DNA of 64,000 nt from Pectinophora gossypiella (lineage: Eukaryota; Arthropoda; Insecta; Lepidoptera; Gelechiidae), in assembly GCF_024362695.1 (NCBI RefSeq), contig NC_065426.1, forward strand, positions 6,230,236-6,294,235, given 5' to 3'. How positions within the stretch are numbered: the first letter of the stretch is position 1; every line of letters begins with the position of its first letter. The notes under the pieces are model-generated. The model was not told where the DNA came from. It searched no databases and saw only the letters and a program-made list of their open reading frames with translations. This document shows, piece after piece, positions 42,215-53,590 of this stretch. The position numbers and the translations under genes are program-made.

Positions 42215-42438
42215 TCATCATCATCATCAGCCCATTAACGTCCCCACTGCTGGGGCACGGGCCTGCCCTATGGATGGATAGGGAGATCGGGCCTTAAACC
42301 ACCACGCGGGCCCAGTGCGGATTGATGGTTATTAACGACTGCTAATGCAGCCAGGACCAACGGCTTAACGTGCCTTCCGAAGCACGGAGGAGCTCGGTGG
42401 CGCAGCGGTAAACGCGCTCGGTCTGCAATTGTTGAAGT
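42215..42438 (-). mobile_element. SINE family C with 5' inversion (twin priming)
   Basis: The 3' part (tail, core) is on the minus strand. The first about 52 bases of the head (GAGGAGCTCGGTGGCGCAGC onward, from 42387) are on the plus strand, and the middle of the SINE is missing. A perfect 12-bp duplication TAATATCAGTCA flanks the whole unit (42203-42214, 42439-42450). Confidence 0.9.
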
Positions 42439-42708
42439 TAATATCAGTCACAATAACAAAATAACAGGACAACAGCACAACCCTATATGAAATTGATGCC
42501 ACATAATCTGGGCATACATCATTGACGAAAGGTTATTTGTTATAATTCCGTGTTATACGGGCCGATGGAATGTAGACGAGAAAATTAAAATAAAATAGTA
42601 TTGGCTCTACAAGGATTGATTATGAGGCGTTGTGAGAATTACTTTGAGGGCATTTTTATTTCTTGTACTTACAAGAAATATGGTGTCTTACGGGAAGTAC
42701 TGCGTTCT

Positions 42709-42899
42709 ATGGTGTTAGTGCTACCGTAACGAATACTGAGGGGGATGATTCAGACCATGATTCTGAGTTGATTAAGTAGTGTTTTTTAATTATTTTCTGT
42801 TCCATACTTTTGTGACGGAAAATTTACTTGATATTAACTCAGAATCATGGTCTGAATCATCCCCCTCAGTATTCGTTACGTTGTCATTGAAACCCTGTA
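42709..42899. mobile_element. Palindromic MITE (family E), well preserved
   Basis: Left GGTGTTAGTGCTACCGTAAC, right ending GTCATTGAAACCCTGTA. Arms ACTGAGGGGGATGATTCAG and CTGAATCATCCCCCTCAGT are exact complements. Confidence 0.85.
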
Positions 42900-43636
42900 T
42901 GTATTTAAGTATTCTACAATTACGCCATCACTGCACACAAGCTCTACATCTACGTCAATAACTCAATGTGTGTACATTTCACCCCACTCCCTTGTTTAAA
43001 TACAACTTGTATCTTCACCAAGTAAATGGATACAGCTTAGCTGCAATACTCCGTGTACTAAATACAACCTCATCCAAACCATAGAAACTGTTCAGCTATA
43101 TGGTCGTAACGCCGACAGTCCCTTAAAATCCAAACTCCATTGTTTTACTATTGTGTCTGGAAACCTCGGCTTTAAGAGGGTGTACTACGAGTATATAGAA
43201 AGAAAGGAGAAAGAAAGAAAAAAGAAAGAAAGAAAGAGAGTTTTATTATAAAGGGACACTATAGTAACAGACAAAAAACAAAACACGGAATAATGTGTTA
43301 TTATAATGACTGTGTTATACGGCGAAACAAAAGGTTTGGGAGGTGTACCCGTTGCGTTGTATGTTGGACTATTGTATAAGCCTCATAAATCACAAATAAT
43401 TGATTAAATAAAGGCCAAGGTTGCATACCATGTTGGACAAAATTATCGTGGTCAAGCTGTTAAACGGCTAGCTCCCATTTTGTGGTAAAAACTGTTAAAC
43501 CGTAAAACAAGAACGTAAGATGCTTTTACTATGCACTATAATTCAATGCGACTAGTGCATTCTACGGTGCAAAATTATAAGTCACGTCTGCACCTCTATC
43601 CGGATAAGCAGAGCCATCAAGTAAAATAATCCGCCA
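42900..43636. other. No gene recognised; GAAA microsatellite
   Basis: 43196-43240 is an interrupted AAAG/GAAA tract, possibly the tail of a minus-strand retroelement. Nothing else is recognised. Confidence 0.4.
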
Positions 43637-43956
43637 CAACCTCTGTGGTCTAGTGGTTGAGCGTTGGGCTTATGACCTGGAAGTCGGTGCGACTCCTGGC
43701 ATACCACAAAACTCACTTTGATCTTCCTTTCTTTAAGTATCCCTAGTTTGCAGGCGGATCACCCGATTGTCCAAAAGTAAAATGACTGAGCCTCAGACAG
43801 CACATTAACCGTTGTTCCCGGTTAGTACATATTCATGTAAGTACGCAGTTGTTCATGAGCCACGTCAGGGGCCTTTGGCGGTTTAATAGCCAACCATGGC
43901 GCAAAAGTTGCTGAGGTTGGTAATCCACCTCACAACCCACACAATAAAAGAATAGA
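43637..43956 (+). mobile_element. SINE family A, diverged
   Basis: Head ACCTCTGTGGTCTAGTGGTT, decayed B box GTGCGACTCC, degraded core (CACATTAACCGTTGTTCCC) and 3' end CACACAATAAAAGAATAGA. One of the oldest-looking copies. Confidence 0.8.
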
Positions 43957-44037
43957 AGAAGGTTCTTATTCTGCCGCAACCAATCCTGAAGTTAAAGCAC
44001 TTGATGGCAGGTTATCAACCTATCACCCAAATACATA

Positions 44038-44216
44038 TACAAGGTGTTAGTGACATCGCGACGAATACTAAGGGGGATGATGCAGACCATGATACTGAGT
44101 AAATATCAAGAAGAATTTTGTTCAGTTCTAAACTTTACATTTTTCATTTGATATCAACTCAAAATCATATTCTGAATCATCTCTTATTTTCGTTACGAAG
44201 TCACTAACATCCTGTA
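44038..44216. mobile_element. Palindromic MITE (family E)
   Basis: TACAAGGTGTTAGTGACATC to CACTAACATCCTGTA, both arms present with mutations and a 6-bp gap in the right arm. Confidence 0.78.
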
Positions 44217-44310
44217 TACATTTTGAAAAGGATTATTCGTGGCCGCACTGAGGTTGCTCTCCTAAATAAACCAATTTTATTAGAGATACACGACAAAATA
44301 TAATATCTAA

Positions 44311-44535
44311 ACTGAAAAGGCAAAATTACGTAAGCGCCAAAATGCCATTTCAAGAAAAAGCCGTTTAAAGTATTATATTCGTTTTTTTATCATAACTTTT
44401 TACCCATTTATCCAATTTAGACGACGCAAAGTAAGTTTACATTGTTTTTTCAATTTCTATGTCTAGCAATAGATATCATAAGATGGACTACTATTTTAGG
44501 ATATTTTGGCGCTTATGTAATTTTGCCTTTCCAGT
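44311..44535. mobile_element. 225-bp MITE with 33-bp terminal inverted repeats
   Basis: Left 44311-44343 starts ACTGAAAAGGCAAAATTACG; right 44503-44535 is its reverse complement with two mismatches. The middle is AT-rich and non-coding. I see no clear target duplication and no second copy here. Confidence 0.75.
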
Positions 44536-44594
44536 GACGATATAATTACTTATTGCAAGTACCGTAATAAAGTATAACATAAGATAATTTCACG

Positions 44595-44765
44595 ACTTTA
44601 TCCCAATTGGGGAAGTTAGGTGTACATATCCCTCGCAAGATTAACTAAGTACCCACACCTCACCGAAGTTTCTGTTAGACCAACGTGATAGGTGAGCCGT
44701 ATCTCCGTCTATAATCATCGAGACAACTAAGTTAGTGGAAACTGTACTTAAGATAAATAATAAAC
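44595..44765 (-). mobile_element. SINE family D
   Basis: The minus strand reads TTATCTTAAGTACAGTTTCC, GGAGATACGGCTCACC, AACAGAAACTTCGGTGAGG and TCCCCAATTGGGATAAAGTC. Confidence 0.75.
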
Positions 44766-45144
44766 TACTTAAACTTTTGTAATAAGCTAGATTACCTATA
44801 TTTAATAAAACAATATTAGGTACATTAACACCAAACTGACACAAATAAAGCCTTTTAAAATTTCTAAATTGTTTATAAAACTCAAGTTAGTATTAATTGA
44901 CGTGATTGTATCGCAGAAGCGGGAAGCTGAGATTTAATAAAATTAACAATTAAGGTATCTATTCAGGGATAAAATAATAATTAAAGTAATTGAATTTTCT
45001 CAGAGCAATATAGACCTTTTTTGAAGATAGTTCTATTATCAATTCAATTTGCCGTAGTAGAATTTAATTTAGGCGTAAATAAAAATATATTTATTTTCAC
45101 AAGTTTACAGTAAAATAATGCGTATGATTATAGATACAATACTT

Positions 45145-45395
45145 ACTAAATTAAATCGAAAATATCTGACTCGGACGGGGTGTGAACCCTAAGTATCTCA
45201 CACTTCATACAAATAACCTCATTTTACACAGACACTACACATTGACATTATCGTACACGCGCACCTGTGTCTGTGACGTCAAGATTACGATTCAAGTCTA
45301 AACTATGTTTGAGGGGGGTGAGGTAAACCTAGCTCAGCCGCTGGTGGGGAGCAGAGAGTTACCGTTTGATACGTAGTATTATCTCTAAGTTTCGG
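45145..45395 (+). repeat. SINE Q remnant followed by dispersed repeat O
   Basis: 45145-45195 matches the SINE Q end (AATCGAAAATATCTGACTCG). 45196-45395 runs ACTTCATACAAATAACCTC to CAGCCGCTGGTGGGGAGCAG then AGAGTTACC. Confidence 0.62.
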
Positions 45396-45705
45396 CTTGC
45401 CAAGAGTTCAAAACATCAGATATCTAAAGCCAAAATGTATTCCTATGGGATATTTATGTTTACGTCATAATAATTAGAGTACGCCAGTACTCGCGCATCT
45501 AACACTAACAGTATTTGCACTAGGACGGTAACTCGCATTAGTGTCGGGGTGGCACTAAGTGCTTAGTGCTACCGTCATAATATGTGAGATGAAGGAAATT
45601 TCAACTTAACAGATTATGTGTGCACGACGTTTGAGATAAAATTGAATTTTAAATAATGAGCGGGGATAAATAAAATATCTTTGAAGTAATCAGCCTTTGA
45701 ACATC

Positions 45706-46031
45706 TTCTTCTTCTATCGGGTGGAGTGTGAGGAGGATTACCAACCCCATCATCCCTGGTGTCAGGGTATTACTGAGCCGCCATAGGCCCCTGACATTAC
45801 TCATGTGACGACTAAGTACTTACATCAGTAAGTAATAACCGGGACCAACCGCTTAACGTGCCTTCCGAAGCACGAATCATCTTACTTTTGGACAATCAGG
45901 TGATTAGCCTGTAATGTCATAACCAAACGAGGGATCACAAAGTGAATTTTGTGATTTGTCCCCACGAGGTTTCGAACCCGGGACCTCCGAATCGTGAGCA
46001 CAACGCTCAGCCACTGAACCACGGAGGCCGT
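45706..46031 (-). mobile_element. SINE family A, full length
   Basis: The minus strand begins GGCCTCCGTGGTTCAGTGGC, B box GGTTCGAAACC, core intact (CACGTTAAGCGGTTGG). Only a 5-bp flank match AACAT is seen. Confidence 0.88.
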
Positions 46032-46034
46032 TAA

Positions 46035-46245
46035 CATAATATGAGCTCACATATAGACATCCATCGCAAGATAAAACTAAGCACTCACACATCACAGAGC
46101 TTTCTGTTAGACAAACGTGATAGGCGGTGAGCCGTATCGCCGTCTATAATGTTTGAGCCAATTGTGTTAGTGAAAACTGCACTTAAGATAAATTATTAAC
46201 TCATTGGTGCAATTCCGGTACTGGAGTTCGAACCGCGTGGTCTTA
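46035..46245 (-). mobile_element. SINE family D, includes part of the head
   Basis: At the right end, minus strand, GGTTCGAACTCCAGTACCGG gives a B-box-like head, then TTATCTTAAGTGCAGTTTTC, GGCGATACGGCTCACCGCC and a GTGATGTGTGAGTGCTTAG middle. The canonical tail is missing. Confidence 0.75.
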
Positions 46246-46249
46246 CGTG

Positions 46250-47265
46250 TGTTTATATACAAGTTACTTTAGAGTTCATGTATTTAAGTTTCTCTATAAA
46301 AAATCTATCGTACGATACTCCCAAGACCTACGTAGGAGTATTCTGATTCAACCCTGTAAGTACATAAATAACCTTATCGAAATAAAATGAAAAATTGTGG
46401 ATGGGGCATGAAGGAAACGTTTATTTCTTTAATCCTTGTTTATTTAAAACGTTTTATAATTTTGTACATTTTCCCTTTTAAAAACAACCGACCGCCATTT
46501 CCCTGTCATTCCATAATCCTCTTTTCTTTCTCGCTCACTCCTCGCTTTCTCTTTCACACGCCTTTACGTTACAACAACAACAAATACTTGATATTCTAAA
46601 CACCAAATGCAACAAATGGATTTGCATGGAAACCAGTAACTACATTAGACAACTAGTTGATAAAACTTCTCGAAGCTTAACTTTTATAGCATCCATTAAA
46701 CAGCGGTGTCGTTTGCATTTGAAAGCGAGAGGTCGTGGTTCGAAACCTAATAGGCTAAACTTTGCAGACGCAAAACGTCAAGGGTGCTTTACAGCACACG
46801 AAAGGAAGCAAGACCGAAAGTTGTCAACATTGGTCTACGAGCTAAGTACACCACGATAAAAGGGTTTTTTTGACCTCACTTATTGGCTTTCCAATATTCA
46901 ATAATCTTTATTTGCATACTATGATAGTGTACAAGTTTGTAAGTTACATATGAGTTTTACATCACAGACCCTTCGGGCACAACGAATTAGAAGTTTAAAA
47001 GAGAGAAAGAAGCTTTTCAAATAGTAATATCAGTATCATTAGGGTAGTCACTAGTGCTGTAGTAACATTTATTAATTAGAATTTCTTTTATTTTTTTTTA
47101 ATAAAGATTTTGTCACTATTTTCTTTTTTTAATATGTTAGGCAGTTTATTATAAACTTTGATGGACATCACATATGGGCTAGAAGAATGTAGGACCAGTC
47201 TAGATATAAGTTTCTTTTTCCATGACGCAATGTGTATTTATATAAACACGTACCAAAACACCTCC
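46250..47265. other. No gene recognised
   Basis: 46720-46765 has a B-box-like GTGGTTCGAAACC inside a 77-codon open frame of no known family. 46900-46975 resembles a LINE tail. Nothing firm. Confidence 0.4.
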
Positions 47266-47267
47266 AC

Positions 47268-47373
47268 CAAGCCGCATTGGAGCAGAGTGGTGGAGTATGC
47301 TCCATACCCCCTCCGGTTGATTAAGGGGAGGCCTGTGCCCAGCAGTGGGACGTAAATAGGCAGTTTATGTATG
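47268..47373 (+). mobile_element. SINE family B, 3' end
   Basis: Starts CACCTCCACCAAGCCGCATTGG and keeps the tail GCCTGTGCCCAGCAGTGGGA. Head and core are missing. Confidence 0.78.
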
Positions 47374-47689
47374 TTGTTATGTATGATGATATTTTATTAT
47401 AATATTGGTTTACAGCAGGATTGCTTTTTACTCAGCAAGTCGATATTAAATATGCTATGCACCTTAAGCATCGCGTTATTACTTCGTCGTGCAATGTAAA
47501 ATTCTTTAAACATGCTACGAGCTAGAAAATTTCAATGTACCTGAGCGCAATATGAAATTACGGCGCACCGCGGCGCAGTATCAATCGACTGGCGCAACAA
47601 AGGTAAGGTATACTTTGATAGGGCAAAAATGCGGCTGATCGGAAAATATTCTAATATGCATAAGCTAGAAGAAAAAGAAGATAAAGCGA

Positions 47690-47880
47690 TAAAGTATGAT
47701 GATTTCGTGCTTCGGCAGTCACGTTAAGCCGTTGGTCCCGGGTATTAGCCGTAAAAACACCTCCATCAACCCGCAGTGGAACAGCGTGATAGAGTATGCT
47801 CCATACCCCCTCCAATTGATTGAGGAGAGGCTTGTGCCTAACAGTGGGACGTATATAGGCTGCTTATGTTATGTTATGGA
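47690..47880 (+). mobile_element. SINE family B, 5' truncated at the core
   Basis: Begins AAGTATGATGATTTCGTGC, core CACGTTAAGCCGTTGG, then CCCGCAGTGGAACAGCG and a mutated tail GCCTAACAGTGGGACG. Confidence 0.8.
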
Positions 47881-47919
47881 CATAAGCACCCGAATAGCCA
47901 AGTGGTACATACTTATATA

Positions 47920-47992
47920 CATACTCTCACCCAGGATAAGCAGAGACTATGGAATTCCATTTACTTTGATCCTGATACACTTCTCTTGCTTC
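47920..47992 (-). pseudogene. LINE RT C-terminal fragment (family G)
   Basis: The minus strand codes a short CIRIKVNGIP-like variant of the DRSKWNS block. Only the last 20 codons remain. Confidence 0.5.
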
Positions 47993-48055
47993 TCTTCTTT
48001 TCTCTTTTTTTCTCTTGCTAGCAAAGTCATATTAATTGAAATCGCATGACTCATG

Positions 48056-48243
48056 CCATTAGGGTTATGTGTCTCTACCGGGGTAGTCAGACCTACATCT
48101 ATCACATGATGAACTAAGTATCCAGGCGTCACCGAGCTTTCTGTTAGACCAACGGTGAGACGGCAATGCGGCTCATCTATCACGTTGGTCTAACAAAAAG
48201 TTCGGTGAAGCGTAAGTACATAGTTCATGTTGCGATGGATGTG
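48056..48243. repeat. Two SINE D bodies as an inverted pair
   Basis: Minus-strand body at 48080-48146 and plus-strand body at 48158-48243 diverge from a short centre (CGGTGAGACGGCAATGCGG). GTTAGACCAACG and CGTTGGTCTAAC face each other. No head is present between them. Confidence 0.75.
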
Positions 48244-48249
48244 TTCAAA

Positions 48250-49014
48250 ATACATCAAAACAAAAAGTAACAATAACAACACAACAAAAGTCGTCTTTGT
48301 ACCGTAACAAGTCACTTGCACGTGTGAAGTAGAAACACGGCAAAATGTATTCAGTAGAATTCATTACAAACTTGACGAACGGCGCCGGAGTCAACAGGAA
48401 TTAATATTTCGTTGGAAAGTTTCCTTGATTTGTGGAAGTGCTGCGGGGGTGCGAAACACGAACATTTTGTTTTAAGTCGGAAACACACCGGGACTGTTCG
48501 CTTATTTAAAAAAAAATATTATAAATAAAATATATTTATATATGCTTATAAATACTTTAGTATAAATTTACTTTAGTATGAATGAATGAATGAATAAAGA
48601 CTTTGGAAACACAGAACAGGTAGGTATTAGGTACAAGGAAAACTAAAAGTGGCTAAATCCGTAAACGCGATATCTTCCTGACAACCTTCGATAAAAGGTT
48701 TACAGCACAGAAAGTTTAGTTAAGTAGAATTTTTCGAAGCATATTAATAACTAACATAAATACTTAGCCAATCAAAAATATAATTAAAAGAATGAAAACA
48801 ATCTATATAATTGACGAATGTCATTAGCCTAACATTTCGAATTTACCAATTTCATTCATATTTTTTCTAATAAGTACCTACTTTGTTCTCACGGAGAGAA
48901 AAGATAAGATAATTGAGCCGAAAATAGGAAAATTTCAGAAAACTTAAAAGAAGAAAAGAAGTGCATGCGAATGCGAAAACTTGTACAACACAAAAATGAT
49001 TGACTGTTTACTGA
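48250..49014. other. No gene recognised
   Basis: 48580-48600 is an ATGA run. The remainder is AT-rich with no support for genes. Confidence 0.4.
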
Positions 49015-49175
49015 TAAATTTATACAAAACATGAATTGTACTCTAAAACCATCCTCTTGAACCACTCTATCTATTGGTGAAAAGCGTATGAAAATCCGTT
49101 CGGTAGTTTTTATGTTAGCCGCGAACGACTTACTATTTCTTATTAAGAGACACACATGTATATTTTTTATAAACT
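49015..49175 (-). mobile_element. Helitron-like internal fragment
   Basis: The minus strand reads ACTACCGAACGGATTTTCAT, then CACCAATAGATAGAGTGG and TTCAAGAGGATGG. This order matches the internal region of the element ending at 25442. No terminus is present. Confidence 0.55.
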
Positions 49176-49284
49176 TATTTACTATTATTTAGATAAAACT
49201 GTATTATTGTTACTTATTCTATGACTTAAGATAAATTTACAAAAAGTTTTCAATTTATATACGGTAGGTACTCAATCAAAAAGC

Positions 49285-49503
49285 TCAATTAAAAATACTC
49301 CCTTTTATCACCTCTCGACCGAATGTGCCCATCACGCTCGCAGCGTTGCCCCGTTGGATGGCGAGAGAAATATGCTGCGCTAAGTAATGCCCGGACCGGG
49401 AGTCGCCACCCTGCTCCCTTAGCCGCTTACCCACCTCTCTGATAAAGCGCTTCGCTTCAGAACCCCAAGTCCCCGCCGCGAACAGACAAACGCGGCGGAA
49501 CAC
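49285..49503 (-). pseudogene. LINE RT C-terminal domain, 5' truncated
   Basis: The minus strand codes RRVCLFAAGTWGSEAKRFIR, VGKRLREQGGD, QHISLAIQRGNAASVMG and a KGSIFN end before the stop. Homologous to 32440-32646. RT catalytic motifs are absent. Confidence 0.8.
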
Positions 49504-49904
49504 TTCCTTTTGTATACTGAGTACTTAATCTTGCGTAGAGTCATAACGTAAACTTATGTCGAGTTTGAATTTCGAAGGATAAAAAAAAACAATACCGAGC
49601 ATGCTCTCGGTGAATGATTGTCTTTATGAACGTTGTTTCCTTCTCGGTTCTCATAAGTTTAAAGTTCGAACTTGTCTTGCGAGTCAAACTAATGTTTGAT
49701 GTAGAAGAGGAATCTTTTATTCTCCACGTAAGGTTAATTTTTGATTGCCAGAAACACAAAGTTTACGCGTGTATTGAATATTTTAGAAGCACTATCACGG
49801 ATACAATAGAAATTAGAGTTTCTTTGAGTTCTTTGCTACATGCTACAAATAGATCTAGGAGTTCTTAGCATATTTTCCTTTGTAGTTAAAGGACATTATG
49901 CGTT

Positions 49905-50175
49905 AACAGCCTCCTCACGATCTGGAGGTCCGGGTTCGATTCCCGATGGGGACATTGTCGATATCACTTTGTGAGACTGTCCTATGTTTGATAAGGACTT
50001 TACAGGCTTGAATCACCTGATTGTCTGAAAAAATAAGTTGATTCCGTGCTTCGGAGGGCACGTTAAGCCGTGGGTCCCGGCTATTAGCCGTACGCCCCAT
50101 ACCGCCTCCGGTTGATTGAGGAGAGTTCTGTGTCCACTAGTGGGATGTATATAGGTTATTTATGTTATGTTTATG
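49905..50175 (+). mobile_element. SINE family B lacking its A box, with duplication
   Basis: The head jumps from CAGCCTCC to TCACGATCTGG, removing about 25 bp that include the A box. The B box GGTTCGATTCC and core remain. TATGCGTT flanks it at 49897-49904 and 50176-50183. Confidence 0.85.
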
Positions 50176-50195
50176 TATGCGTTTTGGAGGTATTG

Positions 50196-50305
50196 GGTTT
50201 TCTCTTCGCGGGTTGGAAGGTCTAATAGGGAAACGCACGGGCATCTCAAATCTTCTGGTTAAGTAAGCGGACTCCATGAAGACGGGATAACGCTAGGTCG
50301 ATGAC
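50196..50305 (+). mobile_element. SINE family F, 3' third
   Basis: GCGGGTTGGAAGGTC, CAAATCTTCTGGTTAAGTAA and GACGGGATAACGCTAGG follow the end of the full copy, but the middle of this segment is strongly diverged. Confidence 0.65.
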
Positions 50306-52242
50306 GAGTTAAGAGACATCATGTTTCTTTTTCTAAATTTGAACAGGTAAGTACATAATGATGCATCAATCACTAGATTTAAGGATTACCATCACACAAG
50401 TGCCACTTGCGATTGACGAGATTTATAAATTGTTTAAATCAATTATTGTAACTTTTCCAAATTAACCTCTTAACGCCGAGATTTCCAGACACAACAGTTA
50501 AACAATAGGTTTTGGATTTTAAAAAAACATTCGATCTTACGACTTTTTTTTTCCTTCCAAAAAATATTTATTTTTTAAAATTGGCTTACAAAATTAGCGC
50601 TTTTTGAACGTCAAAAAAATTAAATTACAAAAAAAAATATTACGTAACTAGCTGTAAAACTACTACCACATCGGATTCTGTAACGCTGAGGGAAAGACGT
50701 GGCCAGAAAACCTCCCAGCACAGGGCCCTAGTCCTACTGTTTCATGTTTTCCTTTCTTTTATTTTCTTTTTTAAATCCAGTTTGTATTACATAATTTTAT
50801 TACAGCATTATTTACTTGCGAATAAATTGTGATCAAAAGATTGTCATTCATCAACAATACAAGTAAAGGCGTAGTCACAATGATCGACCAAAGTAAAGTC
50901 TCATCTGTCAAGCCTGCTAGCGTTGGCTAATCCGGAGCAAAATACCCCAAATTAAATTTTAAGCAAGATAAATCTGACAACATTAAAATATTCAAATCTT
51001 GTTCATAACGAGCTCTTTAAACGCCGTCGTTACTGCAATGTCTTTCTTTACTTTGGTAATTTAGATGATTTCAGGTTTATTAGGAAATTCTTAGAACAAT
51101 TGGTTTGAATAATTTCTAACGTTTTGACTTCATAATGTTCAATTTAGAAAACTTTGATATTGGAAAGTTTTAGTAATTCTGAGGAAGTCAATGTGAGTTT
51201 TCTGGTAATGGTTATTAGGGTATACTTATATACTTTTTTGTCAAGACTTAATATCTTTAGATACCTTTATTAACATAAATAAAATTTAATATCTTATAAA
51301 AATAAAAAGTAAATCAATTTACTTACGCGAGTTTGCAAAGAGGAAGAGAAATGGTATCAACATGCAGGAATTTACTGCTCTTGACAAGAAAACTGCTCTA
51401 TATAACATTCTGGATTCTGTTCTACAAAAAAAGGTATATTTACTTATGATTCATGTAATAAGAAGACCATAAAAAGGTCTTAAATTAAAGAAAAGTTATA
51501 AGTTAAGATTAAGCAGAGTTATAAGTCAAGTTAAAAAAGCAAAGATATAAATTAAGTTAAAATGTTATAAGGCTATAATAGTCATGAAAAAAGTGCCTTC
51601 TAGACACTGTATAAGTAATCTGGAATCTGAAACGTTATGAGAACTGTTGAATTAGATGACCGAATCTAGCAAAATACTGATCACATAAACGTAAGAAACA
51701 TAATCATTATATTTAACGCAACGACATTAAAATCTCAAAACAAAAGAAAAGTAGTTTTACATTACTGCAGTTGTAAGTACTTGTAAAGTAACGACCAAAC
51801 CAACCTGTTTTTCCATTTAGCATTCACTTTAGTTGAAAGTGGAGTCACTTTCAAACTTATTTTGTTTCTAACGACCTCAAAAATACGAGTCGAATTCCAA
51901 ATTGCCAGTCAAAACTTAAGAATAAATTGACCAAGTTAATAGTAGCAGTTGCGAAAATAAGAAAAAGAACTAAAGAAACTTTGTCGTGGAAACGAAACAG
52001 CGGTGAAATAAGTGGGTAGTATTTAGCAGGAGTACAACAGAGACAAGTAAATCCTGAAGAGAGCACGAGTGTAATCCAGCCGTATTTCAAACTGCGGGTA
52101 TTTTGTTTCGACGCTGCCTCCGCTGAATCGGTGAGGCTTTGCCATGAGACATTGTTCAGAGGAGAGAGGAGATAATGTATTTATAAGTACCTACCTACAT
52201 TTGTTTAACAATCCTTTCAACTACGAGAATATGGTATGGTTA
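50306..52242. other. Longest stretch without a recognised element
   Basis: About 1.9 kb of AT-rich sequence with stops in every frame and no match to the families in this window. Candidate host intron or intergenic DNA. Confidence 0.45.
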
Positions 52243-52259
52243 GCTTACCTATGCTGTAT

Positions 52260-52354
52260 TTTTTTTCTTCTTTTTTTTTTTGACGTTACTTATTGCAGAT
52301 TTGCCGCAGATGGCATTAACTACTTGGCCGGAGATGCCATTAACTACTTGGCCG
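52260..52354 (-). mobile_element. Very short Jockey-like LINE insertion with 17-bp duplication
   Basis: The minus strand is the last about 70 bases of the LINE tail also at 17.4 kb (GGCAAATCTGCAATAAGTAA) plus a poly-A. It is flanked by GCTTACCTATGCTGTAT at 52243-52259 and 52355-52371. GGCCAAGTAGTTAATG is duplicated inside it. Confidence 0.85.
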
Positions 52355-52554
52355 GCTTACCTATGCTGTATAATAAGTGTGTATTATTTTTTTATTTGAT
52401 TTCAGAAACGCAATAGTCATCGTCCGAGTTCGAGAAAAAACCTGATAGAGGTTACTAAAGTACCTACTACTACTTTAACTGCTCACCTAGAGATTTTTAA
52501 GTTTCAAGTCACAACCTGGTCACTGTATACAAAAATCTCAGTGTGCAACAGTGT

Positions 52555-52690
52555 ACCGCCTTACCGTGTGTCGTCTTACCGTGTGTGTGTCCCCCATTAC
52601 CCCCATCCCCCTACCGCGTAACTGCGAGCGAGACAGAGAGTCTGCGCGCGCTCCTTATTACTCCTTAGCGGCTAACGGCCATTTCAACTA
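52555..52690. other. GC-rich patch, not assigned
   Basis: Contains repeated TTACCGTGTGT, a CCCCCATTACCCCCATCCCC run and CTGCGCGCGCTCC. No frame or element edge explains it. Confidence 0.35.
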
Positions 52691-52699
52691 AAGCATAAT

Positions 52700-52926
52700 G
52701 CTACGCATAGAACGGCAACTCTCCGCTCCCACCAGCGGCTGACCTAGGTATACCTCACCCCCTCGGTCTTACTTTAGTCTTCAATCGTATGGGCGTCAGG
52801 CATCACACATTTAGATGCGCGTGTACGTTGACGTCAATGTGTAGTGTCTTTGTAAAATGAGGTGATTTGATCTCCGGGGTGTGACTAAAGTAAGATCCAG
52901 AGGAGGGGAGGTAAATTTAGCTCAGC
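52700..52926 (-). repeat. Dispersed repeat O with inverted ends
   Basis: 52738-52779 (GCTGACCTAGGTATACCTCA onward) pairs imperfectly with 52883-52926 (GACTAAAGTAAGATCC onward). Outer motif AGAACGGCAACTCTCCGCTC. This pairing suggests family O is a DNA element with fold-back ends. Confidence 0.65.
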
Positions 52927-53309
52927 GGGCCGCGCGATACGAATGTAACCCGTTCTTTTTTTTTCTATGTAGTTTATGTGACAAATGTGAACTTACAGCT
53001 GCGTGTAACATTAACCTAAATACTTTATATAGGTACTTATGTTTACAGAAACGTCTCGTACGACTTGAAACAAATTTGAAAGTAAAATGGACGACACGGC
53101 ACCCACTTATAGCAATTTAGTTCTAATACACTTAGTGTCAGAAACGCCTCTTAACGGAAAAGCATTAAAACCTTGCGAAACAGACAAGTTAAGCAGGTAA
53201 CAGTATTTTATTGGACCAAAATAAGTTCTAATAAATATCGAAAAGATGACGTTGAGATGGCCAACGTAGACATCGGTTTTTTTATAATCACCATTCCATT
53301 AATACCCGA

Positions 53310-53590
53310 CTGCGGCGAAGCAAAAAGAAGGGTTATGTGTTTCACCGCTATATTTGTATGTACGTTTGTTCCAACATAACTTCTAAACCATCTGTCAGCA
53401 CTGAACATTATGAGGTGTCATTAGAAGCGTCTTGATTGTCTGGTGGTTATACACTATAAGACGTCACGCTAAATTCAATGTGGCGCCCTCTAGAGGACAT
53501 AAACTCAGATCAAAAAAAAATTTTGGAAGGTATTGGGGTTGGGTATCAAATTAAAGCGTTTAATTCGCACATTTTAAATATATACATACT
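53310..53590 (+). repeat. Dispersed repeat N, second copy
   Basis: GCGGCGAAGCAAAAAGAAGG, GAAGCGTCTTGATTGTCTGG and AATTCAATGTGGCGCCCTCT match 21240-21498 in order. Confidence 0.68.

Noticed and set aside
46626..46859. 77-codon frame
   Set aside because: It includes a B-box-like motif and repeat-like sequence, with no recognised domain.
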